This document shows, piece after piece, positions 25,385 through 33,580 of a stretch of 33,678 bases of DNA (the stretch's first letter is position 1; each line of letters starts with the position of its first letter). Position numbers and translations under genes: made by a program. Below the pieces are notes generated by a model. That model had not been told where the DNA came from, ran no database searches, and saw only the letters and a list, made by a program, of their open reading frames with translations. This DNA is from an uncultured Rickettsiales bacterium. Its GTDB lineage: Bacteria; Pseudomonadota; Alphaproteobacteria; Rickettsiales; UBA1997. The stretch spans positions 1 to 33,678 of the forward strand of contig CALXSB010000119.1 of the NCBI GenBank assembly GCA_944391005.1. The letters run 5' to 3'.

Positions 25385-25548
25385 TATGGTCTAAATATAT
25401 TGTCCAGTATAAACATTCCACAAAATGCCAATCCTCCATATTGACCATATCTAATCCATTTGTCTGTGCTAAATCCAAATAACCAAAAATAGCCACAAAT
25501 CAAACCAACTAAAATTAGAGTTAATATTAACATTGGTTTATCCTGCAT
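25384..25548 (-). CDS. Small membrane protein (54 aa) between rsmI and cca
   Basis: A 54-codon frame with GAGG seven bases before the ATG; that sequence overlaps the rsmI stop (-1 frame). It starts MQDKPMLILTLILVGLICGYFW (first membrane helix about 6-24), then a short FSTDKWIRYGQYG loop and a second, weaker hydrophobic segment GLAFCGMFIL (39-48). Its stop overlaps the cca start by one base. The tight coupling on both sides argues it is real. Small membrane proteins next to cca occur in other alphaproteobacteria, but I cannot assign this one to a family. Confidence 0.7.
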   Translation of the reverse strand: MQDKPMLILTLILVGLICGYFWLFGFSTDKWIRYGQYGGLAFCGMFILDNIFRP

Positions 25549-25557
25549 TTTATACCT

Positions 25558-26426
25558 CTAAATTGTTAGTAATATATTATAAACTTCTTTTTTATTATTA
25601 TGATAACCAATTTTTACAATAAAGTCAGCTATATCTTTAGGCTTCATATAACTTTTTAAATTATCATATATTTTTTTATTTTTTCAATATCTATATTTTC
25701 CGTAAATTTTTTAAGCGGCTTTACTATTAAAACAAATTCACCTTTTACTTTATCTTCATTATCTTCATAATATTTTATAATTTCAGATACTTTTGATGTT
25801 TTTATATCTTCATAAATTTTTGTTATTTCTCTAGCAACGCATACATCAACATCACCCATGATATTAAAAATTTCTTTTAAAGTATACATTATTCTTTTAG
25901 GACTTTCATATATTATAATTGTTTCATCTTTGTCCGATAGTTTTTCTATTTCCTTTTTTCTTTCATTTTCTTTTTCTGATAAAAATCCATAAAATAAAAA
26001 ATGTTCAGATGCTAAACCACTAGCTACTAAAGCACTTAATACAGCTGAGGCTCCGCATATAGGAATAACTTTTATATTTTTTTCTTTGCATTCTCTGACA
26101 AGCTTAAATCCTGGATCTGAAATCAATGGCGTTCCGGCATCAGAAACTAATCCAATACTTTTGCCATCTTCAAGTAATTTAATTATTTTTTGTCTATCAT
26201 ATTCTTTTGAAAAATCATTGTATACAAATAAAGATTTTTTTCCTAAATCATAATGTTCTAAAAGTTTGTTTGTAATTCTCGTATCTTCGCAAAATATATA
26301 GTCAACTTTTGATAGCACTTTCAATGCTCTTATTGTTATATCATCCATATTCCCTATTGGAGTAGAAATAATATATAGTGCATTTTCCAATATTGATGAT
26401 CCATTATCAATTGTAAAAGTAAACAT
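25558..26426 (-). CDS. rsmI: 16S rRNA 2'-O-methyltransferase RsmI, split by a -1 frameshift at a slippery A-run
   Basis: Methylates C1402 of 16S rRNA with SAM. The first frame encodes 256 aa (stop at 25656-25658): ALYIISTPIGNMDDITIRAL, FCEDTRITNKLL, LVSDAGTPLISDPGF, GASAVLSAL and YESPKRI are all RsmI/tetrapyrrole-methylase marks. It ends early, at IEKIKKYMII. Without the C-terminal module the protein is about 30 residues short. That module is intact in the -1 frame up to a stop at 25558-25560: IYDNLKSYMKPKDIADFIVK then NKKEVYNILL, matching the usual KEVY-L ending. Shifting at the heptamer A AAA AAA (with codons AAA AAA in frame 0) gives 289 aa, close to E. coli RsmI (286). It could be programmed frameshifting, transcript slippage, a recent mutation or an assembly error. 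Confidence 0.9.
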
Positions 26427-26532
26427 AACAATAAATAAAATTCTATATATAGAATAATATTAATTTATTATTCAATGTCAAGGTTATTTCTGTTTGTTAT
26501 TGATAAAATTATACAAATTGTTAAATATTAGG

Positions 26533-27135
26533 CTAATTCATATACTTATTATTTATACTATACTTTCCATCTTTAAACAATATAAAATCGCCTATATTAA
26601 ACATTTTGAATTTAGTTCTAATTTTATTTACCGTATTCTCAAGAACTCTCGTTTCCATATCCTCACTATATCCCCATACGTTTTTTAGAATATCGTATTT
26701 TGAGGAATAGTTATAATTATAAAGATATTTTATCAACGCATTTTCTTTATTTCCAAAATTAACTTCAATATTATTGAATTTAATTGAACCATTATATAGT
26801 TCAAAATCTTTAAATTTTAATATATTTTCATTTTTTGATAAACAGTCAATGATTGATGAATATAATTTTTTTAAACTAAACGGTCTAGTTAAGTTTATTA
26901 CATTTTCGTATTGGTTTGCAGATATATTAATAATATTTCCATTCAATAAAACAATATTTAATATATTATCTTTATTGTCAAAATCATCAATTATAATGCA
27001 GTCATATTTTTTATTCAAATCATCTTTTTTTGAAAAGACAATGATATTACAATCAAGAAAAGCACTTTTTATAGATTCAATAATTGTAATATCATTGGTC
27101 AATAGCAATATTGATTTATTTTGAATTTTTGTCAT
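26533..27135 (-). CDS. OmpR/PhoB-type response-regulator-like protein with degenerate receiver
   Basis: 200 aa from the ATG at 27135, which has AGG about six bases upstream; a longer GTG start at 27159 is possible. The N-terminal half is a weak receiver domain: SILLLTNDITIIES, YDCIIIDDF with the candidate phospho-acceptor Asp, and TRPFSLKKL, where the usual Lys-Pro is Arg-Pro and the normal Thr/Ser strand is unclear. The C-terminal 90 residues form a winged helix: FGNKENALIKYLYNY, KYDILKNVWGYSEDMETRVLENTVNKIRTKF, then FKDGKYSI. So DNA binding looks sound, while phosphorylation control is doubtful. It overlaps the end of murA by 20 bases. No sensor kinase is in the window. Confidence 0.8.
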   Translation of the reverse strand: MTKIQNKSILLLTNDITIIESIKSAFLDCNIIVFSKKDDLNKKYDCIIIDDFDNKDNILNIVLLNGNIINISANQYENVINLTRPFSLKKLYSSIIDCLSKNENILKFKDFELYNGSIKFNNIEVNFGNKENALIKYLYNYNYSSKYDILKNVWGYSEDMETRVLENTVNKIRTKFKMFNIGDFILFKDGKYSINNKYMN

Positions 27136-28429
27136 ATACGACCTGTATATTTGCACCACATTTATTTAGTTTATCAGCTAAAAATTCGTATCCTCTTTCT
27201 AGATGATAAATTCTACTAACCTCAGTTTTTCCTTCAGCACATAGGCCAGCTAAAACCAAAGATACCGATGCTCTCAAATCACTTGCCATTACTTGTGCAT
27301 TTTTAAAACAACCATCCTTACCTTCAATAAGAGCTTTATTGCCAATTACAGTAATATTTGCACCCATTCTATTTAATTCTGGAACATGCATAAATCTGTT
27401 TTCAAAAATAGTTTCATCTACAGTAGAATCTCCATCTATCATAGCAAGAAGCGTCATCATTTGTGCCTGCATATCCGTAGGAAATCCTGGGTAAACTTCC
27501 GTAACTATATCAATTGGCTTTAACTTATTTTTTCCTCTTTTAATCCTAATTGTTTCATTATCTATTTTTTGAATATCAGCACCAATTTTAGTTAATTTAT
27601 TAATTAAATCTTCAACAGTATTATAAAAATCAAGACCACTTAAAGTTAAGTCGCCGTCGGTCATTAAAGCACCTATCATATAACTTGCAGCTTCCATTCT
27701 ATCACCCATTACCTTATATTCAGCAGAATGCAATTCTTTTACACCTTCTATCTCAATATCCGGCGTGCCGGCACCTTTTATTTTTGCACCCATTGCGATT
27801 AAGCAATTAGCTAAATCTACTATTTCAGGTTCTTTAGCTGCATTTCCAATTCTAGTAATTCCATCGGCTAAAACTGCCCCCATCATAATATTTTCTGTAG
27901 CACCCACAGAAGGAAATCTAAATTCTATATTAGCACCCTGTAATTTTCCATTTTTACACTTTGCTTTTACATATCCATCTTCAATATCTATATCAACACC
28001 CATCTGTTTAAAAGCTTCCAGATGTATATCAACAGGTCTACTGCCTATTGCACATCCGCCGGGCAAGGATACCTCAGCCTGTCCAAATCTTGCCAATAAA
28101 GGTCCAAGTATAACAAATGAAGCTCTCATTTGAGAAACTATTGAATATGGTGCAACATAGTTATTTAAATTGCTATTATCTAAAATAATAACCTTTCCAT
28201 TGCCCCTGTTGCTTAAATCACCATCTAAAATCATTTTACCGCCAAGATGATTCTGCAAATATATTAAAGTTGTCATATCTAATAAATTTGGTATATTACT
28301 TAGTTTTAAAGTTCCATTTTTTAATAGAACACTAGCACAGATCATTTTTAAAGCAGAATTTTTAGCTCCAGAAATTTTTATACTCCCTTTTAATTTAGTC
28401 TTTCCATTAAGAACTATCTTCTTTAGCAT
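27116..28429 (-). CDS. murA: UDP-N-acetylglucosamine 1-carboxyvinyltransferase
   Basis: First committed step of peptidoglycan synthesis: transfers enolpyruvate from PEP to UDP-GlcNAc. 437 aa from the ATG at 28429, which has GGGAG eight bases upstream; an ATG at 28444 would add five residues. ISGAKNSALK carries the conserved Lys-Asn pair, and PGGCAIGSRPVDIHL carries the catalytic Cys, so it should be of the fosfomycin-sensitive type. VYPGFPTDMQAQMM and DLRASVSLVLAGL are also typical. The response-regulator-like gene overlaps its 3' end. Upstream on this strand, at 28569-28650, is copy 2 of the 82-bp repeat. Confidence 0.97.
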   Translation of the reverse strand: MLKKIVLNGKTKLKGSIKISGAKNSALKMICASVLLKNGTLKLSNIPNLLDMTTLIYLQNHLGGKMILDGDLSNRGNGKVIILDNSNLNNYVAPYSIVSQMRASFVILGPLLARFGQAEVSLPGGCAIGSRPVDIHLEAFKQMGVDIDIEDGYVKAKCKNGKLQGANIEFRFPSVGATENIMMGAVLADGITRIGNAAKEPEIVDLANCLIAMGAKIKGAGTPDIEIEGVKELHSAEYKVMGDRMEAASYMIGALMTDGDLTLSGLDFYNTVEDLINKLTKIGADIQKIDNETIRIKRGKNKLKPIDIVTEVYPGFPTDMQAQMMTLLAMIDGDSTVDETIFENRFMHVPELNRMGANITVIGNKALIEGKDGCFKNAQVMASDLRASVSLVLAGLCAEGKTEVSRIYHLERGYEFLADKLNKCGANIQVVYDKNSK

Positions 28430-28568
28430 ATAATTATCTCCCATTAATTATATTTCTGACGCAAATATAATAAATAAATATTTAATTTTCAAGCAAAATT
28501 ATAGTATAAACCCCATCAATAAATAATAAATAAAAAGCATATTTAATATATTATAAATCCAATTTAAC

Positions 28569-28650
28569 TATTATATCCATTATTATTTTATATTAATTTA
28601 CTATATACATTTTAAAAATGTAAAAAACAAGGAATATATGAGAAAATAGA
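28569..28650. repeat. 82-bp intergenic repeat, copy 2
   Basis: Differs from 6540-6621 at one base. Same dyad TACATTTT-A-AAAATGTA and same AAGGAATATATG with a three-codon frame. It lies in the 348-bp gap between the divergent murA and the large glycine-rich prepilin-like gene. Outside the repeat and a putative promoter at 28659, this gap shows nothing else. Confidence 0.9.
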
Positions 28651-28658
28651 GGTCATTA

Positions 28659-28687
28659 TTGACACTTGTATAGAAAAATTATCTAAA
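28659..28687 (+). promoter_or_regulatory. Possible promoter of the glycine-rich prepilin-like gene
   Basis: A perfect TTGACA (28659-28664), a 17-base spacer and TCTAAA (28682-28687, 4 of 6 matches). It starts eight bases after the 82-bp repeat and lies about 90 bases before the TTG start. Confidence 0.45.
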
Positions 28688-28777
28688 TAAATATTAGTTA
28701 TCATTTAAAACTATATATTGATTTTAAAAAATATAAACAATATTATAAAAAACAACAATAAATAAAAGAAAAATACA

Positions 28778-31700
28778 TTGAAAAGAAACTCCGGATTTAA
28801 TCTATTAATGATGAGTGGCGTTATACTAATAATTGGAATTTTAATGAGTGTAGCCCTTAGTTTTTATAGACTAAATAATACAAAACAGAGAGTAGGGGAA
28901 ACTAGGGCAAGACTTGAAAGAATTAATAACGCATTAAAAAGCTATTTATTAAAGAATGGGTATTTCCCATGTCCAGCACCTTTAAATTGTAATGCAGATG
29001 ATTGCGATAACTCTTCGTTAAGCTTGGGTGTTGAAAATAGAAGTGATGGCAATTGTATTTCTGATTCAAATTCAGGTGTGTTTGCTTCGGGAACAAATTT
29101 ATATGGAAATGTTCCTGCTTTATCTTTAGGAATATCAAATGAAAATTTAATTGATGCGTGGGGAAATAAGATAGTATATATGGTGCCGGAAACTCTTACA
29201 AGAGACGGGGCGTTGGAAAATCTATCTGAAAATAAAAGGAATGGGATAGTTCCAGAATATATAGATAATGGCAAATTATATATTCTAATGTCATTTGGAA
29301 AAAATACATCAGGAGCATATGGCTATAACAGCAAATCGCACAATTATTTTAGTGGAAAAGAAAACATGCCAACATCTAATTTTACTGTTGAAACAGAAGA
29401 TAGCAACATGATATTTCTGACACAAAACTTCAGAAATTTTGAAATGGGCAATTTAGAAAATCAGCTGCAAGAATGTCCGGAACTTATTTTACAAGAAACA
29501 TTAAAAGTAAGGCAAAGTGCATTTAATGATAATAAAGATGATGAGGAAAATTGTAAAACTTTTGTATATAGCGGTTCCATAAAAACATTTACAGTTCCTG
29601 AGAATGTAAGTCTTCTTAGATTAGAGGTTTGGGGTGCCGAAGGCGGAAGCACTAGGCAGGATGGTGGTAGAGGTGGATATTCATATGGTGAATTAAATGT
29701 AAGCCCTGGTGATAAATTAAAAGTTATTCTTGGAGAAAAAGGCGAAGATGGAACAACAACCGGTGGTTCCGGAGGCGGCGGAGGAAGTGCGATTTTAATG
29801 GATAATAGACTCCTCATTGTTGCCGGCGGTGGTGGTGGATCCGGATCTGGATCCGAGAATACCCCCGCGGGAAGAGGCGGTGGTGGTGCTAATGCCGGTG
29901 GTGGCTTTACTCAGGGTGGAGGTGGAGGCGGAAAAGACGGCAAAGGCGGAAGGGCTGGTTCAAACACTACATGTGTAGCAAAAAGAGGTTCAACTCGTGG
30001 TGGCGGTGGTGGATGCAATGCCGAAAATGGTGAAAGTTCGACAACTGGATATAGCAGCGGTGGAGACGCGGCAAATTCTAACTCTGGAAAGGGCGGCAAA
30101 GGCTATGGTGGCGGAGGCGGCGGCGGAAGCAATGGATCCATGGGTGGAGGCGGTGGAGGCGGCGGCTATGGTGGTGGCGGTGCTGGGTCAAATACATTTG
30201 GAGCTGGCGGTGGAGGCGGCTATATTGGCGGAGTATCAAACGGCGGTGGATGGCTAGGCTATAACACTGGAAACGGCAAAGCAAAAATATGTTATATTGA
30301 AGATGATGCCACTAATAATGATGAAGATATTTGTATAGACTTCTCCTATACCGGCGGCGAACAGTCTTTTACAGTTCCAAGTGGTGTCAATAAGGTTCAT
30401 CTTGAAGTATATGGAGCGGCTGGTGGTAGAGCATATTCTAAATATGGTGGTAATGGTGGATATAGCTATGGCGACCTAGATGTTGTTCCTGGCGATATTT
30501 TATATATTAATGTTGGTGGTAAAGGTCAAGATGGTAGGGGTGGTGATTATTCTTCTAAAAATGGTGGTTATAATGGTGGTGGCGATTCACTTGGCGGTGC
30601 TGGTGGTGGAGGCGGCGCAACTGATATTAGATATAATGGAACAGCATTATCAAATAGAGCAATTGTTGCTGGAGGCGGCGGGGGTGGTTCAGATGCAGAG
30701 GGAGGTAAAGGTGGCGGTGGAAATGCTGCATGCACAGACGGATCTGTTTATTCAAGATCGCCAAGTAGTCCCGCTAAATGTGGTGTAAATTCTGATGGAA
30801 TTGGTTCAAATGCTTCTGATAGCGAAGAATATGGTTGTGGGGGTGGAGGTGGCGGATATTATGGCGGAGATGCTGGAACTGCATATAATGGCGGTGGTGG
30901 TGGTTCTGGTTATATTGGTGGAGTATCAAACGGTGGTGGAGCAAGTGGAAAAAATTCGGGCAATGGAAAAGCTAAAATATGCTACCAACCATCAAAGCTT
31001 GAAGATAATAGTCCATATTATGATGAAGATGGCTGTATAAATTTTCAACATACAGGTTCAGATCAAACTTTTAAAATTCCTGATAATGTAAATTTAATTA
31101 GAATAGAGGCTTGGGGTGCTGAAGGTGGTGGTATAACAAGCGAAGTTGGACGTAAGGGCGGATACTCATATGGAGAAGTTAATGTTAATCCCGGGGATTC
31201 ATTAAAAATAGTTGTTGGTGGAAGAGGTGAAAATGGAACTATAGATGGAGGCGGTGGTGGTGGCGGTGGAACAGCCGTATTTCTTGAAGATAAATTATTA
31301 ATTGTTTCCGGTGGCGGCGGTGGATCTGGATCCGGTCATAATGGCGGCGGCTATGGTGGCGGTGGCGGTTCAAGAGGCTATGGATTCACTATCGGTGGTG
31401 GTGGAGGCGGAGATAATGGAGAAGGCGGAAGAGCTGGTTCAAACGATACATGCGTAGCAAAAAAAGGCTTAACTCGTGGCGGTGGCGGAAGTTGCAGTGC
31501 CGAAAATGGTGGAAATTCAACAACTGGGTATAGCAGCGGTGGAGCTGCGGCTAACTCTCTTTCTGGTGCAGGTGGTGGCGGCTACGGTGGCGGAGGTGGC
31601 GGCGGAAGCAATGGATCCGTAGGTGGCGGCGGAGGTGGCGGCGGCTACGGTGGCGGAGGTGCTGGTTCGTATTCGTATGCTGCTGGTGGTGGTGGAAGCT

Positions 31701-32164
31701 ATGTTGGTGCGGTTTCAAATGCTGGTGGAAGTGTTGGCGTTAATTCGGGCGATGGAAGAGTGAGAATTTGCCATGATATTGAAAAAGAAATTACTCTAAC
31801 CTATACATTTCCAAAATCAAAATATGGTGAGGTAGTTTTTTCTAAAGAACCATGTTTTAATTATGTAAGTTATCCAGCAAAATCCGGTGATTTTTATTAT
31901 TTATCAGAATATGAAGATAGCAGCGGAAATATAATATATAATAAACCTGCAAAAAGATGCGGAAAAAATGGACAATGGGAAGATGGATTTGTATACGAAT
32001 GTAAGGAGGCTGATAAATGCACAAGGCCATCATATGGAACATACAATTTTAGCAATTTTGATTTTGAAGTTGTAAATACTGGCATAGTTCGTGATTTAAA
32101 TAATGATATTGAAATGATGTGTATTATTAAAGATGATGAAGCAAAATGGTATTTAATAAATTAA
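28778..32164 (+). CDS. Large prepilin-like surface protein with three glycine-rich domains
   Basis: 1128 aa, TTG start (no in-frame ATG before a stop at 28763). MKRNSG then FNLLMMSGVILIIGILMSVAL is a class III prepilin signal with cleavage after Gly6, but +5 is Met instead of Glu. Residues 30-230 form a pseudopilin-like part with YLLKNGYFPCPAP and several Cys. Three related domains follow at about 259-506, 518-737 and 753-998. Each starts with a Cys, F-YTG--QTFTVP, a LEVWGAEGG strand and GGYSYGELNV-PGD-LKV, then long Gly runs and ends in NGKAKICY. This resembles the Gly_rich (PF12810-type) domain found in ALK-like receptors. The C-terminal about 130 residues have a small CCP/sushi-like CGKNGQWEDGFVYEC. 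Predicted pilus-tip or surface adhesin. Gly codons raise local GC content. Confidence 0.82.
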   Translation: MKRNSGFNLLMMSGVILIIGILMSVALSFYRLNNTKQRVGETRARLERINNALKSYLLKNGYFPCPAPLNCNADDCDNSSLSLGVENRSDGNCISDSNSGVFASGTNLYGNVPALSLGISNENLIDAWGNKIVYMVPETLTRDGALENLSENKRNGIVPEYIDNGKLYILMSFGKNTSGAYGYNSKSHNYFSGKENMPTSNFTVETEDSNMIFLTQNFRNFEMGNLENQLQECPELILQETLKVRQSAFNDNKDDEENCKTFVYSGSIKTFTVPENVSLLRLEVWGAEGGSTRQDGGRGGYSYGELNVSPGDKLKVILGEKGEDGTTTGGSGGGGGSAILMDNRLLIVAGGGGGSGSGSENTPAGRGGGGANAGGGFTQGGGGGGKDGKGGRAGSNTTCVAKRGSTRGGGGGCNAENGESSTTGYSSGGDAANSNSGKGGKGYGGGGGGGSNGSMGGGGGGGGYGGGGAGSNTFGAGGGGGYIGGVSNGGGWLGYNTGNGKAKICYIEDDATNNDEDICIDFSYTGGEQSFTVPSGVNKVHLEVYGAAGGRAYSKYGGNGGYSYGDLDVVPGDILYINVGGKGQDGRGGDYSSKNGGYNGGGDSLGGAGGGGGATDIRYNGTALSNRAIVAGGGGGGSDAEGGKGGGGNAACTDGSVYSRSPSSPAKCGVNSDGIGSNASDSEEYGCGGGGGGYYGGDAGTAYNGGGGGSGYIGGVSNGGGASGKNSGNGKAKICYQPSKLEDNSPYYDEDGCINFQHTGSDQTFKIPDNVNLIRIEAWGAEGGGITSEVGRKGGYSYGEVNVNPGDSLKIVVGGRGENGTIDGGGGGGGGTAVFLEDKLLIVSGGGGGSGSGHNGGGYGGGGGSRGYGFTIGGGGGGDNGEGGRAGSNDTCVAKKGLTRGGGGSCSAENGGNSTTGYSSGGAAANSLSGAGGGGYGGGGGGGSNGSVGGGGGGGGYGGGGAGSYSYAAGGGGSYVGAVSNAGGSVGVNSGDGRVRICHDIEKEITLTYTFPKSKYGEVVFSKEPCFNYVSYPAKSGDFYYLSEYEDSSGNIIYNKPAKRCGKNGQWEDGFVYECKEADKCTRPSYGTYNFSNFDFEVVNTGIVRDLNNDIEMMCIIKDDEAKWYLIN

Positions 32165-32199
32165 TGTTGTTTAATACTACCATTCTATTACAATTTTAT

Positions 32200-32268
32200 A
32201 AATGCTATTAATTTTCTATCATACTAGAATATATAGTATTCTTCATATCAATGATTTCTATAGCATTT
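32200..32268. other. Nested inverted repeats downstream of the glycine-rich gene
   Basis: AAATGCTAT (32200-32208) pairs with ATAGCATTT (32260-32268), and inside it ATACT (32221-32225) pairs with AGTAT (32234-32238). This could be a terminator-like or 3'-end structure, without a T-run. From 32269 to about 32455 I see no gene or clear repeat. Confidence 0.35.
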
Positions 32269-32454
32269 CAAATCAAGATTGTTATTCCATATATACACAT
32301 ATTTTTTTATAAAGAGTTTCATTAATTCTATTATCTACCAGAACCTACATTTCCAATCTATTAGGGATATTGCTAATAGCTAGCAGAGTATCCGTTTATA
32401 TTATGCGATGCAATACCCATACCACACTAGTATCATATTAAGACAACACTATGC

Positions 32455-32941
32455 TGTCCTGTGAAGTAATTCACATACTTCACCTCCATGTCAGTAGACT
32501 CCTTGTTTTTCCTGTGAAGATAACCACGCACCAATACCACCCATAATCCCCCCTGTCCAATCTCTGTGAAGGCATACTTTCCACCCCTATGTCAAGAAGG
32601 CAAAGATGTTCCTCTCTCGCTCCACCCCCCTGTGAAAGTCTCTCTTCACTCCCTGCGAAGGTGGATATCCATCTCGGCCCCCCGTCAAGGCACTGCCAAC
32701 TTCAGCCCCTGTGAAGACGGCCTCTCAGACTCCATCTGTGAAGACGGCCACTAAACCTCCCTGTGAAGGGCCCCTCTCAGTCCTCCCCGTGAAGACAAGC
32801 TCTCAGACCCCCCATCAATGGGCCCACGTATCTTCACCCTCCTCCGTCAAGGGACCCGCACACTTTACTCCCCCGTGAAGGGGGGATATAAGGGGTCCTC
32901 TCCTAGCTCCATCCCCCCTGTGAAGGGGGGTAAGGGGGGTT
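32455..32941 (+). repeat. Second degenerate TGTGAAG array, about 29-bp period
   Basis: About 17 cores (TGTGAAG, TGTCAAG, TGCGAAG, CGTGAAG) between 32460 and 32919, mean spacing about 28.7 bases, separated by C-rich runs. It has the same orientation and the same 29-base end unit (32913-32941) as the array at 16330-16728. Recurrent phrases such as CCCCTCTCGGCC and GAAGACGGCC show local duplications. Reading frames through it have no coding support. Confidence 0.85.
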
Positions 32942-32946
32942 CAAAA

Positions 32947-32992
32947 CCTCCATTCGTAAGGAAGGTGCTGACGAAGTCAGTGGTGGGTTGAC
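32947..32992 (+). repeat. Two-hairpin terminal module of the second array
   Basis: CCTCCATT-CGT-AAGGAAGG (32947-32965), then CTGAC-GAA-GTCAG (32968-32980), then GGTGGGTTGACAA. Same layout as 16731-16773, but the second stem has entirely different, still fully paired bases. Confidence 0.8.
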
Positions 32993-33216
32993 AACAGAAT
33001 TAAGAGTTTGTTTGGACTTCCCGCCTCACTTCGTAAGCACATTGTTCACTTTATCTTGCCATAATACTTTCTACAATATTTTTTATGGTGCTTTTTACAA
33101 TACTTTTCATATCTAAAAAATCCACCTTTATATGTTTTATAATAAAGGAATAGTTTTATTGTTCCATATAGTAAATCCTTTCTTTTTGAATATATTTTGC
33201 TTTTTCCTTCGGCAAT

Positions 33217-33328
33217 GCTTGTTTCCAACCACTCATTACATTCGCGGGGAAGGCTACACCCGCCCGTAAGTCTTTAAATAAAAATAAGGAACTTCTTTTT
33301 ATTTTCCGACATTTAGGGCTTGTTTTCC
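33217..33328. repeat. About 100-bp insert flanked by direct repeats inside the transposase
   Basis: GCTTGTTTCC (33217-33226) and GCTTGTTTTCC (33318-33328) flank 91 bases that include a GC-rich part (TTCGCGGGGAAGGCTACACC). The spacing of 101 bases shifts the frame. The direct repeats look like a target-site duplication of 8 to 10 bases. Confidence 0.55.
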
Positions 33329-33580
33329 TATTCATTCTGGATATATTATCTCTTAAGCTACTATTAATAGCTTCTATCATATGTGTTTTACTTTTAGCTA
33401 CGCTTATTTCTAATAGATTATCTATTCCTAGTTCTTTAAAAGCTACATCATAACAGCTATTGCCATCTGTATATATCTTTTTTATATTTGGTGTTATAGT
33501 TTTTACTTTGTTGTATAATTCTTTTGCTGCTTTAACTCCTTTTCCGATAACAATAGCAATAACTTTATTTCCTTCGGCAA

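Noticed and set aside
29461..31040. Reading frames in other frames of the glycine-rich gene (both strands)
   Set aside because: They are shadows of GGN repeats: poly-Pro or Val/Ala/Met-rich, without start signals.
32566..32754. 62-aa plus-strand reading frame inside the second array
   Set aside because: Same reason: it is a by-product of the repeated C-rich units.
33046..33228. Independent 60-aa minus-strand gene
   Set aside because: Its sequence is the displaced C-terminus of the IS1 transposase, in the frame expected before the 101-base insertion.
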